Positions 54,076 through 63,820 of a stretch of DNA of 64,000 nt are shown in pieces. The translations under genes were made by a program, and so were the position numbers. Position 1 is the first letter of the stretch. Every line of letters begins with the position of its first letter. The notes under the pieces are model-generated. The model worked only from the letters and a program-made list of their open reading frames with translations. It ran no database searches and was not told where the DNA came from. Source of the stretch: Armigeres subalbatus (taxonomy: Eukaryota; Arthropoda; Insecta; Diptera; Culicidae); contig NC_085140.1 of the NCBI RefSeq assembly GCF_024139115.2, positions 155,646,452-155,710,451 of the forward strand, written 5' to 3'.

Positions 54076-54479
54076 AAATAATTCCAAAATACGTTTTACA
54101 CAAATACCTTCTTTATATAATACTTTTTTCTATTCTTTAGCCACCAACAATCATCGGAATTCAGGGTTTTACTATTTCTGGGGAATTGTACATTCTGGCA
54201 ATAAGGTACCAGTCAAAACGATTAATGCAAGAGATGGCGTTTTTTCAATGGTAGTAAAATCGAAATTTCATCACTATAAAACTACTAATCAGTGCAAACT
54301 AAGTGCAGGAGATAATCTTTTCACCTCATACTTCATTCCTTATTACCACTTTCTTCTAAAACACCACAATTATCCATAAATTAGCAAAATACCTGATTTT
54401 CCCATACATTTTATCGATTTCCAACTACCATTCTTCCATGAGCTCAAGGTGAAAATTGTGAAAATATCAAAACATAGAG
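54076..54479. other. No gene recognised
   Basis: AT-rich DNA with no supported feature. Confidence 0.5.
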
Positions 54480-54481
54480 TA

Positions 54482-54983
54482 GGGTAACGGTACCAATAGT
54501 GGAGGTATTAGTAGATCCACAAAAGACAATATTTTAAAAAAATTGATAATTATGGGAAATTTACAGCTTTAATATCTTAGTCAATAGATTAACTAATAAA
54601 TTTGCTAACAAAAATGAGATAGATGTCATTTAACATCAACAATTACCAAATATTACTTGCACCACTATGGGTACACTGTTCCTTTAGTGGCGGTAAAAAT
54701 TAATTTTGGTTCCCATAGTGGTGCTATCCATTGGTTTCTAATGAGACTCGCTACTATTGGTACAGTTGCTCCACTATAGGTGCAAGGGAGTCAATTTTGT
54801 TAAGGAAAATCATTATTTTCAATAGTTTTTCAAGTGAAATCTTAAGATAAGTTGCATTTAACAGGATATTTGAAGCACGACGCATCAACTGAAACCATCA
54901 TAAAGTGTGTAAATATGATAAATGTCATCAAAACCCCACTACCTCCACTATTGGTGCTACCTCCACTAAGGGTACGGTTACCC
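54482..54983. mobile_element. 502-bp TA-flanked MITE, related to the unit MITEs
   Basis: Ends GGGTAACGGTACCAATAGTG and, reverse-complemented, GGGTAACCGTACCCTTAGTG; TA lies outside (54480-54481, 54984-54985). Interior has many CCACTAT(A/T)GGT motifs on both strands. It is exactly as long as 44004-44505 and has the same architecture, but most bases differ, so it is a sister family. Confidence 0.87.
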
Positions 54984-55097
54984 TAGCAGGTTTAACAACA
55001 CAGATAGAAACGCCAATATCGCCACTCCAGGTCTGGTAGCGGGTCCCTTTTAGTGACTTGGTCACTTTTTTCGGGTCAGTCACTAAAAAGTCTCTTT

Positions 55098-55137
55098 TTT
55101 CGACCTTAGTGACTTAAGGTCGAAAAAAGAGACTTTC
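55098..55137. repeat. Hairpin in left terminal region
   Basis: TCTTTTTTCGACCTT and AAGGTCGAAAAAAGA face each other around AGTGACTT, a perfect 15-bp stem. Confidence 0.85.
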
Positions 55138-55488
55138 TCGGAAAAAGTCACTATTTTTAACTATTTTGGAACTTTTAACGTGGAATGAGAAAAAAATGTT
55201 GAAAAAATTGAAACTTTATCCGTCGAAAGATGCTTTGTTCATAACGGACATGAAATGACGAATTCAGGAATATGACCACTTGGTACTTTTTGCCCGAACG
55301 CTGTTCGGAACTTCTTCGTGACTCCAGATTCGCTGCGAATCTCGGAGTTGTCATTAGATTCTCAATAGCGAATAATTGAAGAGGTTTTGTGTTACAGTTT
55401 ATGATTGGGTATATTGTAATGAAAGCAGGATGGGCACAGCGGATTGAGGATCTAAATATATTCACAAAGCCAATGGCTGAGTTTTTAA

Positions 55489-55552
55489 AACCTCTTTTAA
55501 AAACTGTTAAACTCTACACTTTATTAATTGAGAAAGTATAGAGTTTAATAGT
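55489..55552. repeat. Imperfect inverted repeat
   Basis: TTTTAAAAACTGTTAAACTCTA and TAGAGTTTAATAGTTTTTAAA form a stem with few mismatches around an AT-rich loop. Confidence 0.7.
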
Positions 55553-55733
55553 TTTTAAACTGCTGAATATTCAGATTTATCTTTTTAATTTAGAAAAAGT
55601 TTTCTGTTGTTTCGGGGAAATCATTAGTGAGCGAGGGCTTGCTCTAATGCTTATTAGTGCATACCCAAAACAAACAAGCTTTTCAGCTTTTTTTCATAAC
55701 AAACATATATATTTTGCAAAATTAAATAAAAAT

Positions 55734-55889
55734 ATGAAGATTGAATTTCTTACGGCGATAGCAGTCTTAATAAGTAGCAAATACTTTGTTGCTCCTACAT
55801 CCGACGTTTCAACAAAGCACTTGCTACAAAGCAACAAAGTATTTGCTACTTATTAAGACTGCTATCGCCGAAAGAAATTCAATCTTCAT
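55734..55889. repeat. Foldback with 59-bp arms and signal-peptide-like frame
   Basis: ATGAAGATTGAATTTCTTAC and the next 39 bases are repeated as reverse complement ending at 55889, around a 40-bp loop. The left arm can be read MKIEFLTAIAVLISSKYF, which has the form of a signal peptide (charged start, hydrophobic core). The frame ends in the right arm at 55856. The mirror structure makes a real gene unlikely, but one arm may have been copied from one. Confidence 0.7.
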
Positions 55890-56238
55890 AGAAAAACTTC
55901 AGTCGTCAATTCACAGATAATAAATAAAAATATTTATTTTTAAATCAAAATGGAGAAATTTGCCACTCTGATTGATACTGCAATGGACTTGCTGAGATTT
56001 CTGTCAAAGTTGTTGAAAATCACATAATTTTTGCCGGGATATCAGTACTTATTTTGCTGGGCACACGGCTGCGCTGGTTTTTGGATTATTTTCCGTAATG
56101 TTTTCGTAAGGAGCAAAATGAATGATCTTTCGACATCTGCTCAGATAAATGCTTATGAATTTTCCAAAATATGTTCTCATGATCATTTAAACATTTGAAA
56201 CTGCATAAACTTTAGATATTTATTTATTTATCATCAGA

Positions 56239-56637
56239 CTAAGGCCGGAGTGGCCTGTGCTGCACATAAAGACTTCTCCATTCAGCTCGGTTCAAGGCTG
56301 CACTTCGCCAGCCACGCAGTCTGCGGAGGGTCCGCAAGTCGTCCTCCACCTGATCGATCCACCTTGCCCGCTGTGCACCTCGCCTTCTTGTTCCCGTCGG
56401 ATCGTTGTCGAGAACCATTTTCACCGGATTACTGTCCGACATTCTGGCTACGTGCCCGGCCCACCGCAGTCTTCCGATTTTTGCGGTGTGAACGATGGAT
56501 GGTTCTCCCAACAGCTGATGCAACTCGTGGTTCATTCGCCTCCTCCACGTACCGTCCGCCATCTGCACCCCACCATAGATGGTACGCAACACTTTCCTTT
56601 CGAAAACTCCCAGTGCGCGTTGGTCCTCCACGAGCAT
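56239..56637 (-). pseudogene. RTE C-terminal domain (copy 6)
   Basis: The frame continues with MLVEDQRALGVFERKVLRT, RLRWAGHVARMSDSNPVK and RWIDQVEDDLRTLRRLRGW, then a small change near the end (SLYVQHRPLRP replaces the ATSALV ending), so a second small frameshift lies near 56270. Confidence 0.9.
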
Positions 56638-56693
56638 CGTCCAGGTCTCGTGTCCGTAGAGAACTACCGGTCTTATAAGCGTTTTGTAGATAG

Positions 56694-57596
56694 TCAGTTT
56701 GGTACGGCGGCGAACTCTATTCGATCGGAGCGTCTTGCGGAGTCAAAGTACGTACGATTTCCAGCCACTATGCGTCTCCGAATTTCTCTGCTGGTATCGT
56801 TATCGGCGGTCACCAGTGAGCCCAAGTACACGAATTCTTCAACCACCTCGATTTCGTCACCACCGATAGAAACTCGTGGTGGGTGGCTCACATTGACCTC
56901 TCTTGAGCCTCTTCCTATCATGTACTTCGTCTTCGACGTGTTGATGACTAGTCCAATCCGTTTAGCTTCGCTTTTCAGTCTGATGTAGGCTTCCTCCATC
57001 CTCTCAAAGTTACGTGCCATGATATCAATGTCGTCGGCGAAGCCAAATAACTGGACGGACTTCGTGAAAATCGTACCACTCGTGTCAATCCCTGCCCTTC
57101 GTATTACTCCCTCCAAAGCGATGTTGAATAGCAGACACGAAAGACCATCACCTTGCCGTAACCCTCTACGGGTTTCGAAGGGACTCGAGAATGCCCCTGA
57201 AACTCGAGCTACGCACATCACCCGATCCATCGTCGCCTTGATCAACCGTATCAGTTTATCCGGAAATCCGTTTTCGTGCATTAGCTGCCATAGCTGGTCC
57301 CGATCGATTGTATCATATGCGGCTTTGAAGTCGATAAATAGATGATGTGTGGGCACGTTGTATTCGCGGCATTTCTGCAATACCTGACGTATGGCGAACA
57401 CCTGGTCTGTGGTAGAGCGTTCACCCCTAAATCCCGCCTGGTACTGCCCCACGAACTCTCTTGCAATTGGTGTTAGTCGACGGCATAAAATTTGGGAGAG
57501 TACCTTGTAGGCGGCGTTCAGCAATGTGATTGCGCGGTAGTTGCTACAATCCAGCTTATCGCCCTTTTTGTAGATGGGACACACGACACCTTCCAT
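56694..57596 (-). pseudogene. RTE reverse transcriptase core (copy 6)
   Basis: The frame of 300 residues includes VCPIYKKGDKLDCSNYRAIT, AGFRGERSTTDQ, HHLFIDFKAAYDTIDR, GLRQGDGLSCLLFNIALEG, LFGFADDIDIMARN with the catalytic Asp pair, and YLGSLVTADNDTSREIRRR. A 1-bp loss near 56740 shifts the frame after NRTYF. All main RT motifs after the first finger are intact. The start lies inside the protein because of the 5' truncation. Confidence 0.92.
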
Positions 57597-57610
57597 CCAC
57601 TCCTGCGGCA

Positions 57611-58340
57611 GGATATACCATCAAGAAAAATCATGAATCTTAGGCTGGTAGATCAAACTTCTTGTTTAGGCTTTTTAAAATCCTGAGAAAATTCTTTAGG
57701 TTTTGAAATAATTCTTGGGTTTCAGATTTATAAACTATGTGAGTCGAATTAAATCTATGTCAAAAAGTTAATTATATAAATTTTTGTCACAAAAACGTGC
57801 TATTTTTACACACAAGTGAAGATTTTCCGAATAAGTTCCAATCCATAATAAACATTATTGCACATTATTCTGTATGACTTGCCTCAAAGTTGTGCTTTTC
57901 CAGTGGTGCAGGGGGTGGAGAATTTAAAAAAAAATGTGTAAATAGAATCAAATAAATGAAATTTATCAGATTTCACTTGTCAATTCCCCTTTCATCGGAT
58001 TTGTTGAATAATGTATTGGCAATTCATTTTTTTTTAATTTTTTGCCCCTACAAATTGAAATTTTCGACCAAAAGATATTAAGGGGAGACATAATTTTTGA
58101 AAATTATTGTCATATTTTCAAGTATCTATTTTTGCATATTTTCATATAAATTTTTATAAAAAATTTACTAAAACTGTTTTACTAAAACAAGTTACGGGAA
58201 GATTGAGAGGCCATAATTTACCTAGATCGTTTTTATCTGACAAAATGTTGACAGGTTTGGTGATCAAACTTTAGAAAAACGGGAGGAACTGACACCCGCT
58301 CTATATTGTCGAGTAGAGTTCCCTATTATTTACCGAACTC
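57611..58340. other. AT-rich DNA inside the hAT-like element, no gene
   Basis: No frame with a known motif; A/T runs are frequent. Confidence 0.5.
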
Positions 58341-58560
58341 ATTAACACAAATTTTCTTCCTGTCACACCGATGAAGGTAGTATGGGCTCCCTGCATCTTC
58401 ACTAGTAGTTGTTGAACTAACATTCCTTCCCATCCTTCCGTGATTGTAAGGACGTGGCCAGGTATACAACTGCTTCTGTATATGAAAAGGTATTAATCCC
58501 AAGTACCAATTTGCGACAATATACAGAAGATTGCTCATTTGAGCATTGTATAGCCACCCA
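58341..58560. repeat. Diverged relative of the 53715-54075 repeat
   Basis: CATTCCTTCCCATCCTTCCGTG, GTAAGGACGTGGCCAGG and the short AACTGCTTCTG part parallel the reverse complement of the block near 53850-53910. Identity is low. Confidence 0.4.
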
Positions 58561-58789
58561 CGTTTTGTACAATCACATATGCTATGCTATGCTAAGACAT
58601 AATTTTTGAAAATTATTTGTTTCAGCCTTATTAACTTCAAATAAAAGTCCATTTCTGTCACTGTGCTATAATAGTCACTATTTGGTCACTTTTTCTGCAG
58701 ATGAAAGTCACTATTTGGTCCCTTTTTTCGCCAGTGTTGGTCACTAAAGTCACTATTTTGAGCAACATTGTTCGCTACCAGCCCTGTCG

Positions 58790-59394
58790 TCGTTGTCAAA
58801 TTTATGAGTAATGGTATAAGCCGGTCTTGACAATTATAAGAGACCGAGGAATTCTCTGCATCTCAGTGAGCGCCACGGGAAAGGAATCTTTGGTTTGTTG
58901 AAAAGGTAATTCATGTGAAGCCACCTTGGTAGGCGACTAAATATTTATAGTAAACGAAGTTATTATGAAAACTCGAAAGCGAAAACCGTGTTTCAAATCA
59001 ATCTAACTTCGTTTAATCAATGTGCTTCCTTTAATAAGAATGTTTTCTTTGGGCCTACTTAACTCTTACGTGGTGCTTAGTGATGCGCCTAAAGCTGGTT
59101 TGAGACATAAGAGGTGAAGAAGTCGGCCGTTAATAAGAAAGAGGCTGAGCCTGACATCTTAAATATTGAGTTAAAATAGTTAAAGATATTTTTCGTTTTC
59201 TGTTTGACATTTCTAACAAAACACTGAAGACGTTTTATAGATAAAAACTTAATACGTATTTGTCGACTCAGAATGGGATTATGTAGTAACCATTAATATG
59301 AAAATTTAAATAACATTAAGTATAGAAAACAGCTTTATGATTTTGTTCAGCGGCGCAGCCAAAATTTTTAATAATATACTACCGTACGAGACAG
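58790..59394. other. No gene; possible very old FB-1 arm
   Basis: Near 59222-59285, CTGAAGACG, AATACGTATTTGTC and AATGGGATTATG occur in FB-1 order. The match is weak. Nothing else is recognised. Confidence 0.35.
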
Positions 59395-59460
59395 TATGGT
59401 TTAAGTCTAAATTTGTTTCGAAATTCCGCGGAATTCCGTTAAATTTCGTTAAAAGCTTGT

Positions 59461-59917
59461 GTCGTAACCGAGCTTCGGCTGGTAATCAAATTTACCAACC
59501 GAGCGAAAAACCAGATACGTGCTATCGCACTAAAAATCGCTAATAGAATGAATCACAAATTCTTTTGTTGCAACTCCAATCCTAGATTCCTAGATGTTGC
59601 TCGGTAGTCGGCTTCCGACTCGAAGCCGAAAGAAACTCTTCTCCCCTTCCCGTTCCTTTACTCGATCAACATACACGAATGAAATTCAATTTCCTTTCAC
59701 TCACTCACAACCTCGCCATCTCTCGTTTGTTTAGAGTTCGGCACCTACACGGCCGTACCAATATTTTTTCCTATACGCCGAGAGCCCCGTGTAAAATAAA
59801 ACCCTTTTCTCGCCCGATCATCAATTTCTTCGCTTTCATCATTACCATGATGATGATGATGATAATAACCATCCATACACCGAAATAATTTCTATAACAT
59901 TTTTTTTCTTTTATTCA
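59461..59917 (+). repeat. LTR-like direct repeat, left copy
   Basis: The 456-bp sequence starts TGTCGTAACCGAGCTTCGG and ends near CTTTTATTC; it is nearly identical to 62529-62984. It contains AATAAA at about 59796, usual for the R region of an LTR, and an (ATG)n run near 59848. A long near-identical direct pair about 2.6 kb apart suggests a non-autonomous LTR element, but no primer site is evident just inside and the ends are not a clear TG...CA. Confidence 0.6.
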
Positions 59918-62398
59918 CGTCGAGTCTCTAATCTACTACAATATCCGCCACCTGTACTCTATTAGTGGCATCTTGGTGTCCTGTTTGTAGTATTGCAAAA
60001 TTATATCTGTTATGTTCAGGGCATACTCTAAATGTTGTATTACTCACGACTGTTCATAAAAAACCCTTTTTTTATTTGCTTTCCAGAAAAAATCCCGTAC
60101 GCATTTACCTTTCCACCTCAATTTAATCCAAATTCAATATATTCTAATGTTCTCTCCTGCCTAATACAAATCAATCCTGACGCCCATCGACCATTGTATC
60201 AAAACCAAACCAGAACGTAATCTCAAATCATCGCACTGCTTTCTCGCACTCATCGAATGGTAGATTCAGTTATTCTTTCTTTCCTGATTCCGATTCAAAT
60301 TCAATCCAAGGCTGACTCCAAAGCTGAGCCAAGTCGAAATCCTGTCTGAATGCAAACCGATTTCATTCTGAATCCCTACGGCGAATCTATTTTAAATTGA
60401 ATTTCAAACATCATCAACATTATTCAAAAAATTTACGTAACTCAGATTCCTACCAAAAATCAAATATATAAAGTTCAAACCAATGTGGGCTTTCTCGCCG
60501 TGTGATTAGTGTCAACAGTCACTCAACCGCATTGTGCTGTGGAGTGGGCGTTTGATTCCTACCTTAGTAGCAAAAAAAAATACTTGTGAAACAAGTTTTA
60601 TCAGTGCTAATGAGCATTGCATGCATGCCTTCTCTAGTTAGGTACATTTCTCAGGGTACATTTTAAAGAGCGGAATACCCTCTAGAATAGCCGCGAGTTG
60701 TCAATCATGCTTATGTATACTCATGCTAAAAAGCAAAATGCCGTCTAGAAGCATTAAACGTGCAATGTTCTTTTTATTTGTTTAATTCAACTCAAATTCA
60801 ACTAAAGACTAATGCAGTTCAAACGTAATTCCAGTCCAATCTAATGCAAAACAAATTCGATTCTCCTTTACAATTTCATTTCAAAATCATCTCAAATTCA
60901 TTCCAATACAGAATGAAGTCCAATCTAAACTTATTTCGAATTCCAATGAAACAATTAAAACTGAATCCAATTCAATCCAATCTAACCCAATCTATCCAAA
61001 TCCAATTCGATTCTAGTCTAAATAGACTCAAAACCAATCTTAGATTTATTTCAATTTAAATTAATCCACTTCCGATCCAATTCAAAACCCTTTTCAATTT
61101 CATATCCATTCAAATATAGAATCCTAGCCCTCCTTTATGTTTTTTGCTTTTCGGTCAGAAATCCAAATGATCCTCTTTCGACCTAGAACCGTATTGCTTT
61201 ACATTTCAAATGAAGTTGCCATGCCCCATTCAAATTGAGGAGTATTCACGTTTCTCTATTATCCATCTCTTTTTGATGAGGAATCATATTGTTAAAATTT
61301 AATCCAAACGAATTCAAACTCAAATCTAATATACAAATTTAATCCACAACTATGTCAAATTCGATTCCAAACGAAATTAAATCCCATCTCAATCCAAATT
61401 CAATTTAAAATTAAATAATATCTAGTTCAAATTTAAACCAATCTACTCCAAATCAAAACCGAATCAAGTCAGAATCTAGTTTAATTCCAGATCATTTTGT
61501 TTTCAATCTTGACTCTATATCCGATTCCATCCAATTAAAAGCTTAGCAAAAATCAGTTCAAATCACTGATTTCCAATTCAACTACAAATGTTTTTTTAAT
61601 CCAATTCAAATACAATTAAACTCCAATTCAAATGCAAACCAACTTTGTCTGAATTCAATCTGCAACCAATACATGTTAAATAAATTTCAAATCTAATTCA
61701 ATGACAATTCCGATTGAATTAAAAATTCTTCCACATCCACACTTTTTCTCAAATCTCAGTTCATTCAGGAATCCTTATGTTGCTATTTTTCTAGAGTCCA
61801 ATTACTCTATATTCCATATGGATTCCTCATGCTCCATTGCAATACCTGTTTCAACAAGGAATCCACATGTTCCTTTTTTTTGACGTAGAGTCCAATTGCT
61901 CTAGGTTCCAACATTCTTCTTTTTTTCCCATGAGGAATCCAAATGTTCCTCTTTCGACCTAGAGTCCAAATGCTCTAGGTTCCACATGGAGTCCACATGC
62001 TCCAATCCAACTCTCTTTTTAGCAAGGAATCCACACGTTCCTTTTTGACCTAGAGTCCAATTGCTCTAGGTTCCAACATTCTTCTTTTTTCAATGAGGAA
62101 TCCCAATGTTCCTTTTTCGACCTAGAGTCCAAATGCTCTAGGTTCCACATGGAGTCCACCTGCTCCATTCCAATTCTCTTTTCAATCAGGAATCCACATG
62201 TTCCTCGCTTCATCTAGCTACCAATCATTTAATTTCAAAATAAATTAACTGAAAGATAAAATACAAACCTATTTCAATTTATTTGTCACTCACTTCGTAT
62301 CCACCTGCTTGCAAATTCAACCAATATTATCCATTATTCCTTCAAAACGTTTCAATAATTTTCGTGATACATCACTATAGAAAAGCTAAACGCGCGAG
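59918..62398. other. Low-complexity interior between the direct repeats
   Basis: From about 60270 to 61700 the sequence consists largely of degenerate TCCAATTCAAAT-type words, forming a cryptic simple repeat. No gag, pol or other frame is seen. Frames such as 60844-61059 (Asn/Gln/Ser-rich) come from the simple sequence. Confidence 0.6.
61767..62215. repeat. Tandem repeat with alternating unit lengths
   Basis: AGGAATCC starts units at 61767, 61857, 61933, 62025, 62096 and 62188, spacing 90, 76, 92, 71, 92. Long and short units alternate and share CTAGAGTCCAA(T/A)TGCTCTA. The long units add CATGGAGTCCACATGCTCC. It is a two-unit higher-order repeat of about 163-168 bp. Confidence 0.85.
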
Positions 62399-62528
62399 AG
62401 CATCCACTGCGCCAATTGTCGTAACCGAACTTCGGCTGGTAATCAAATTTACCAACCGAGCGAAAAACCAGATACGTGCTATCGCACTAAAAAACCGACT
62501 GCGACTGCGCCTACCGACTGCGCCAATT
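62399..62528 (+). repeat. Partial duplicate of the LTR-like start
   Basis: ACTGCGCCAATTGTCGTAACC and the next 80 bp occur here and again from 62517. The left partial copy stops at ATCGCACTAAAAA and is followed by a GACTGCGACTGCGCCTACC stretch. The local duplication makes the right LTR-like repeat begin twice. Confidence 0.8.
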
Positions 62529-62984
62529 GTCGTAACCGAACTTCGGCTGGTAATCAAATTTACCAACCGAGCGAAAAACCAGATACGTGCTATCGCACTA
62601 AAAATCGCTAATAGAATGAATCACAAATTCTTTTGTTGCAACTCCAATCCTAGATTCCTAGATGTTGCTCGGTAGTCGGCTTCCGACTCGAAGCCGAAAG
62701 AAACTCTTCTCCCCTTCCCGTTCCTTTACTCGATCAACATACACGAATGAAATTCAATTTCCTTTCACTCACTCACAACCTCGCCATCTCTCGTTTGTTT
62801 AGAGTTCGGCACCTACACGGCCGTACCAATATTTTTTCCTATACGCCGAGAGCCCCGTGTAAAATAAAACCCTTTTCTCGCCCGATCATCAATTTCTTCG
62901 CTTTCATCATTACCATGATGATGATGATGATAATAACCATCCATACACCGAAATAATTTCTATAACATTTTTTTTCTTTTATTC
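62529..62984 (+). repeat. LTR-like direct repeat, right copy
   Basis: Nearly identical to 59461-59917 (GAACTTCGG for GAGCTTCGG near the start). Similarity ends at CTTTTATTC, after which CGAAA-rich DNA follows. The near identity means either a recent insertion or a recent duplication. Confidence 0.6.
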
Positions 62985-63105
62985 GAAATTTTTGTGCTTT
63001 CACGAAACGAAACGAAATCATGAAATCAGATTTCGCCACGCCCAAATTCCGCGAAATTCCGCGGAATTTCGTTTCGAACCACCTGAAACGAAATTTTTCG
63101 AAATA
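62985..63105 (-). repeat. CGAAAC/CCGCGGAA block
   Basis: CACGAAACGAAACGAAAT, CCGCGAAATTCCGCGGAAT and TTTCGTTTCG occur here; the end ATACCGCATATGCTTACTGAT parallels the reverse complement of the block at 44520-44590. A left piece (GAAATTCCGCGGAATTCC, about 59418) lies before the left LTR-like repeat, so the direct-repeat element may have inserted into this block. Confidence 0.55.
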
Positions 63106-63199
63106 CCGCATATGCTTACTGATTACACTGCTTAATCACCATGTCAATTTTCAATTAATGTAAATTCATCCTATTTGAATCTGATTTTTGCATTCTGTG

Positions 63200-63820
63200 C
63201 CCTTGAACTTTGAATCAGAGTAGTAGCTGATGGCATTGAACACGAACTTTCTGCAGTAACATCAACAAACAAAGCGCCACATTGCGAAGTAGCATGGAAA
63301 GACGAAAAGCAATGCTTGAGGCGTTTCATACCGATGATTGGTTTTCTTTCAACTCCAACTGAATAACCAAACACATATTTTATATTCAATTCCACAGATC
63401 AAACAACTGCCTGGTAAAAATTGCTACTGCCAATTTCTGAGTCGAAACACCATTTCACGAGATTGTATCAATCAAGTTCACCGAAATTCCGTTTGAGTCT
63501 GGCCTATTTCTTTGAATCTGCTTGTTTAGAGGTCGTTTCTGCTTTCTAGCGAAGTGAAGTTTGCCACCTCAGTCTTTGAAACGAGTGAAATTGTGCAGAT
63601 GACATCTTCTGAACTCGGGAAACAAAGAACAAGAAAAGGATGGTGCCCCACAACCTTTTAATCAAGCTTAACTGGGAAAATCTGTACAACTGTGTCACAA
63701 TCTTGCCATCGAAACAGATGCGGATTCTCATGCATCAACAATTTCCACATGGTCACTACGTGGAAATAGTTTGCAATGTACCAACTTTAATTGCTCTGCT
63801 TCAATGAATCATGGACGTGG
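63200..63820 (+). pseudogene. Possible decayed coding stretch, family unknown
   Basis: The plus strand reads VVADGIEHELSAVTSTNKA, then HCEVAWKDEKQCLRRFIPMI, and later MVPHNLLIKLNWENLYNC, MRILMHQQFPHGHYVEIV and CNVPTLIALL, with stops and frame changes between. The composition is more protein-like than the surroundings. I do not recognise the family; it could be a transposase or host-gene relic, or chance. Confidence 0.25.

Larger units (their letters stand above)
56226..57610 (-). mobile_element. RTE retrotransposon copy 6, 5'-truncated
   Basis: The 3' end is at the left with a TAAATAAATAAATA-type tail, then CAGACTAAGGCCGGAG. The copy ends near 57610 inside the QEWMEGVVCPIYKK region of the RT. 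GATAT occurs at about 56216 and 57610-57615, possibly a short target duplication. It lies inside the probable hAT element and is the best-preserved 3' half in the window apart from one frameshift. Confidence 0.92.
55028..58786. mobile_element. Probable hAT element with AGTCACTA motifs, host to RTE copy 6
   Basis: The left end CAGGTCTGGTAGCG matches the reverse complement of the right end, CAGGGCTGGTAGCG, with one change. Both terminal regions contain repeated AGTCACTA/TAGTGAC(T) motifs (55055-55165 and 58665-58760). The outer 8 bp (CGCCACTC and TCGTCGTT) do not match, so either the duplication has decayed or the ends belong to different copies. Without the RTE copy it would be about 2.4 kb. 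No transposase was recognised. Confidence 0.6.
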
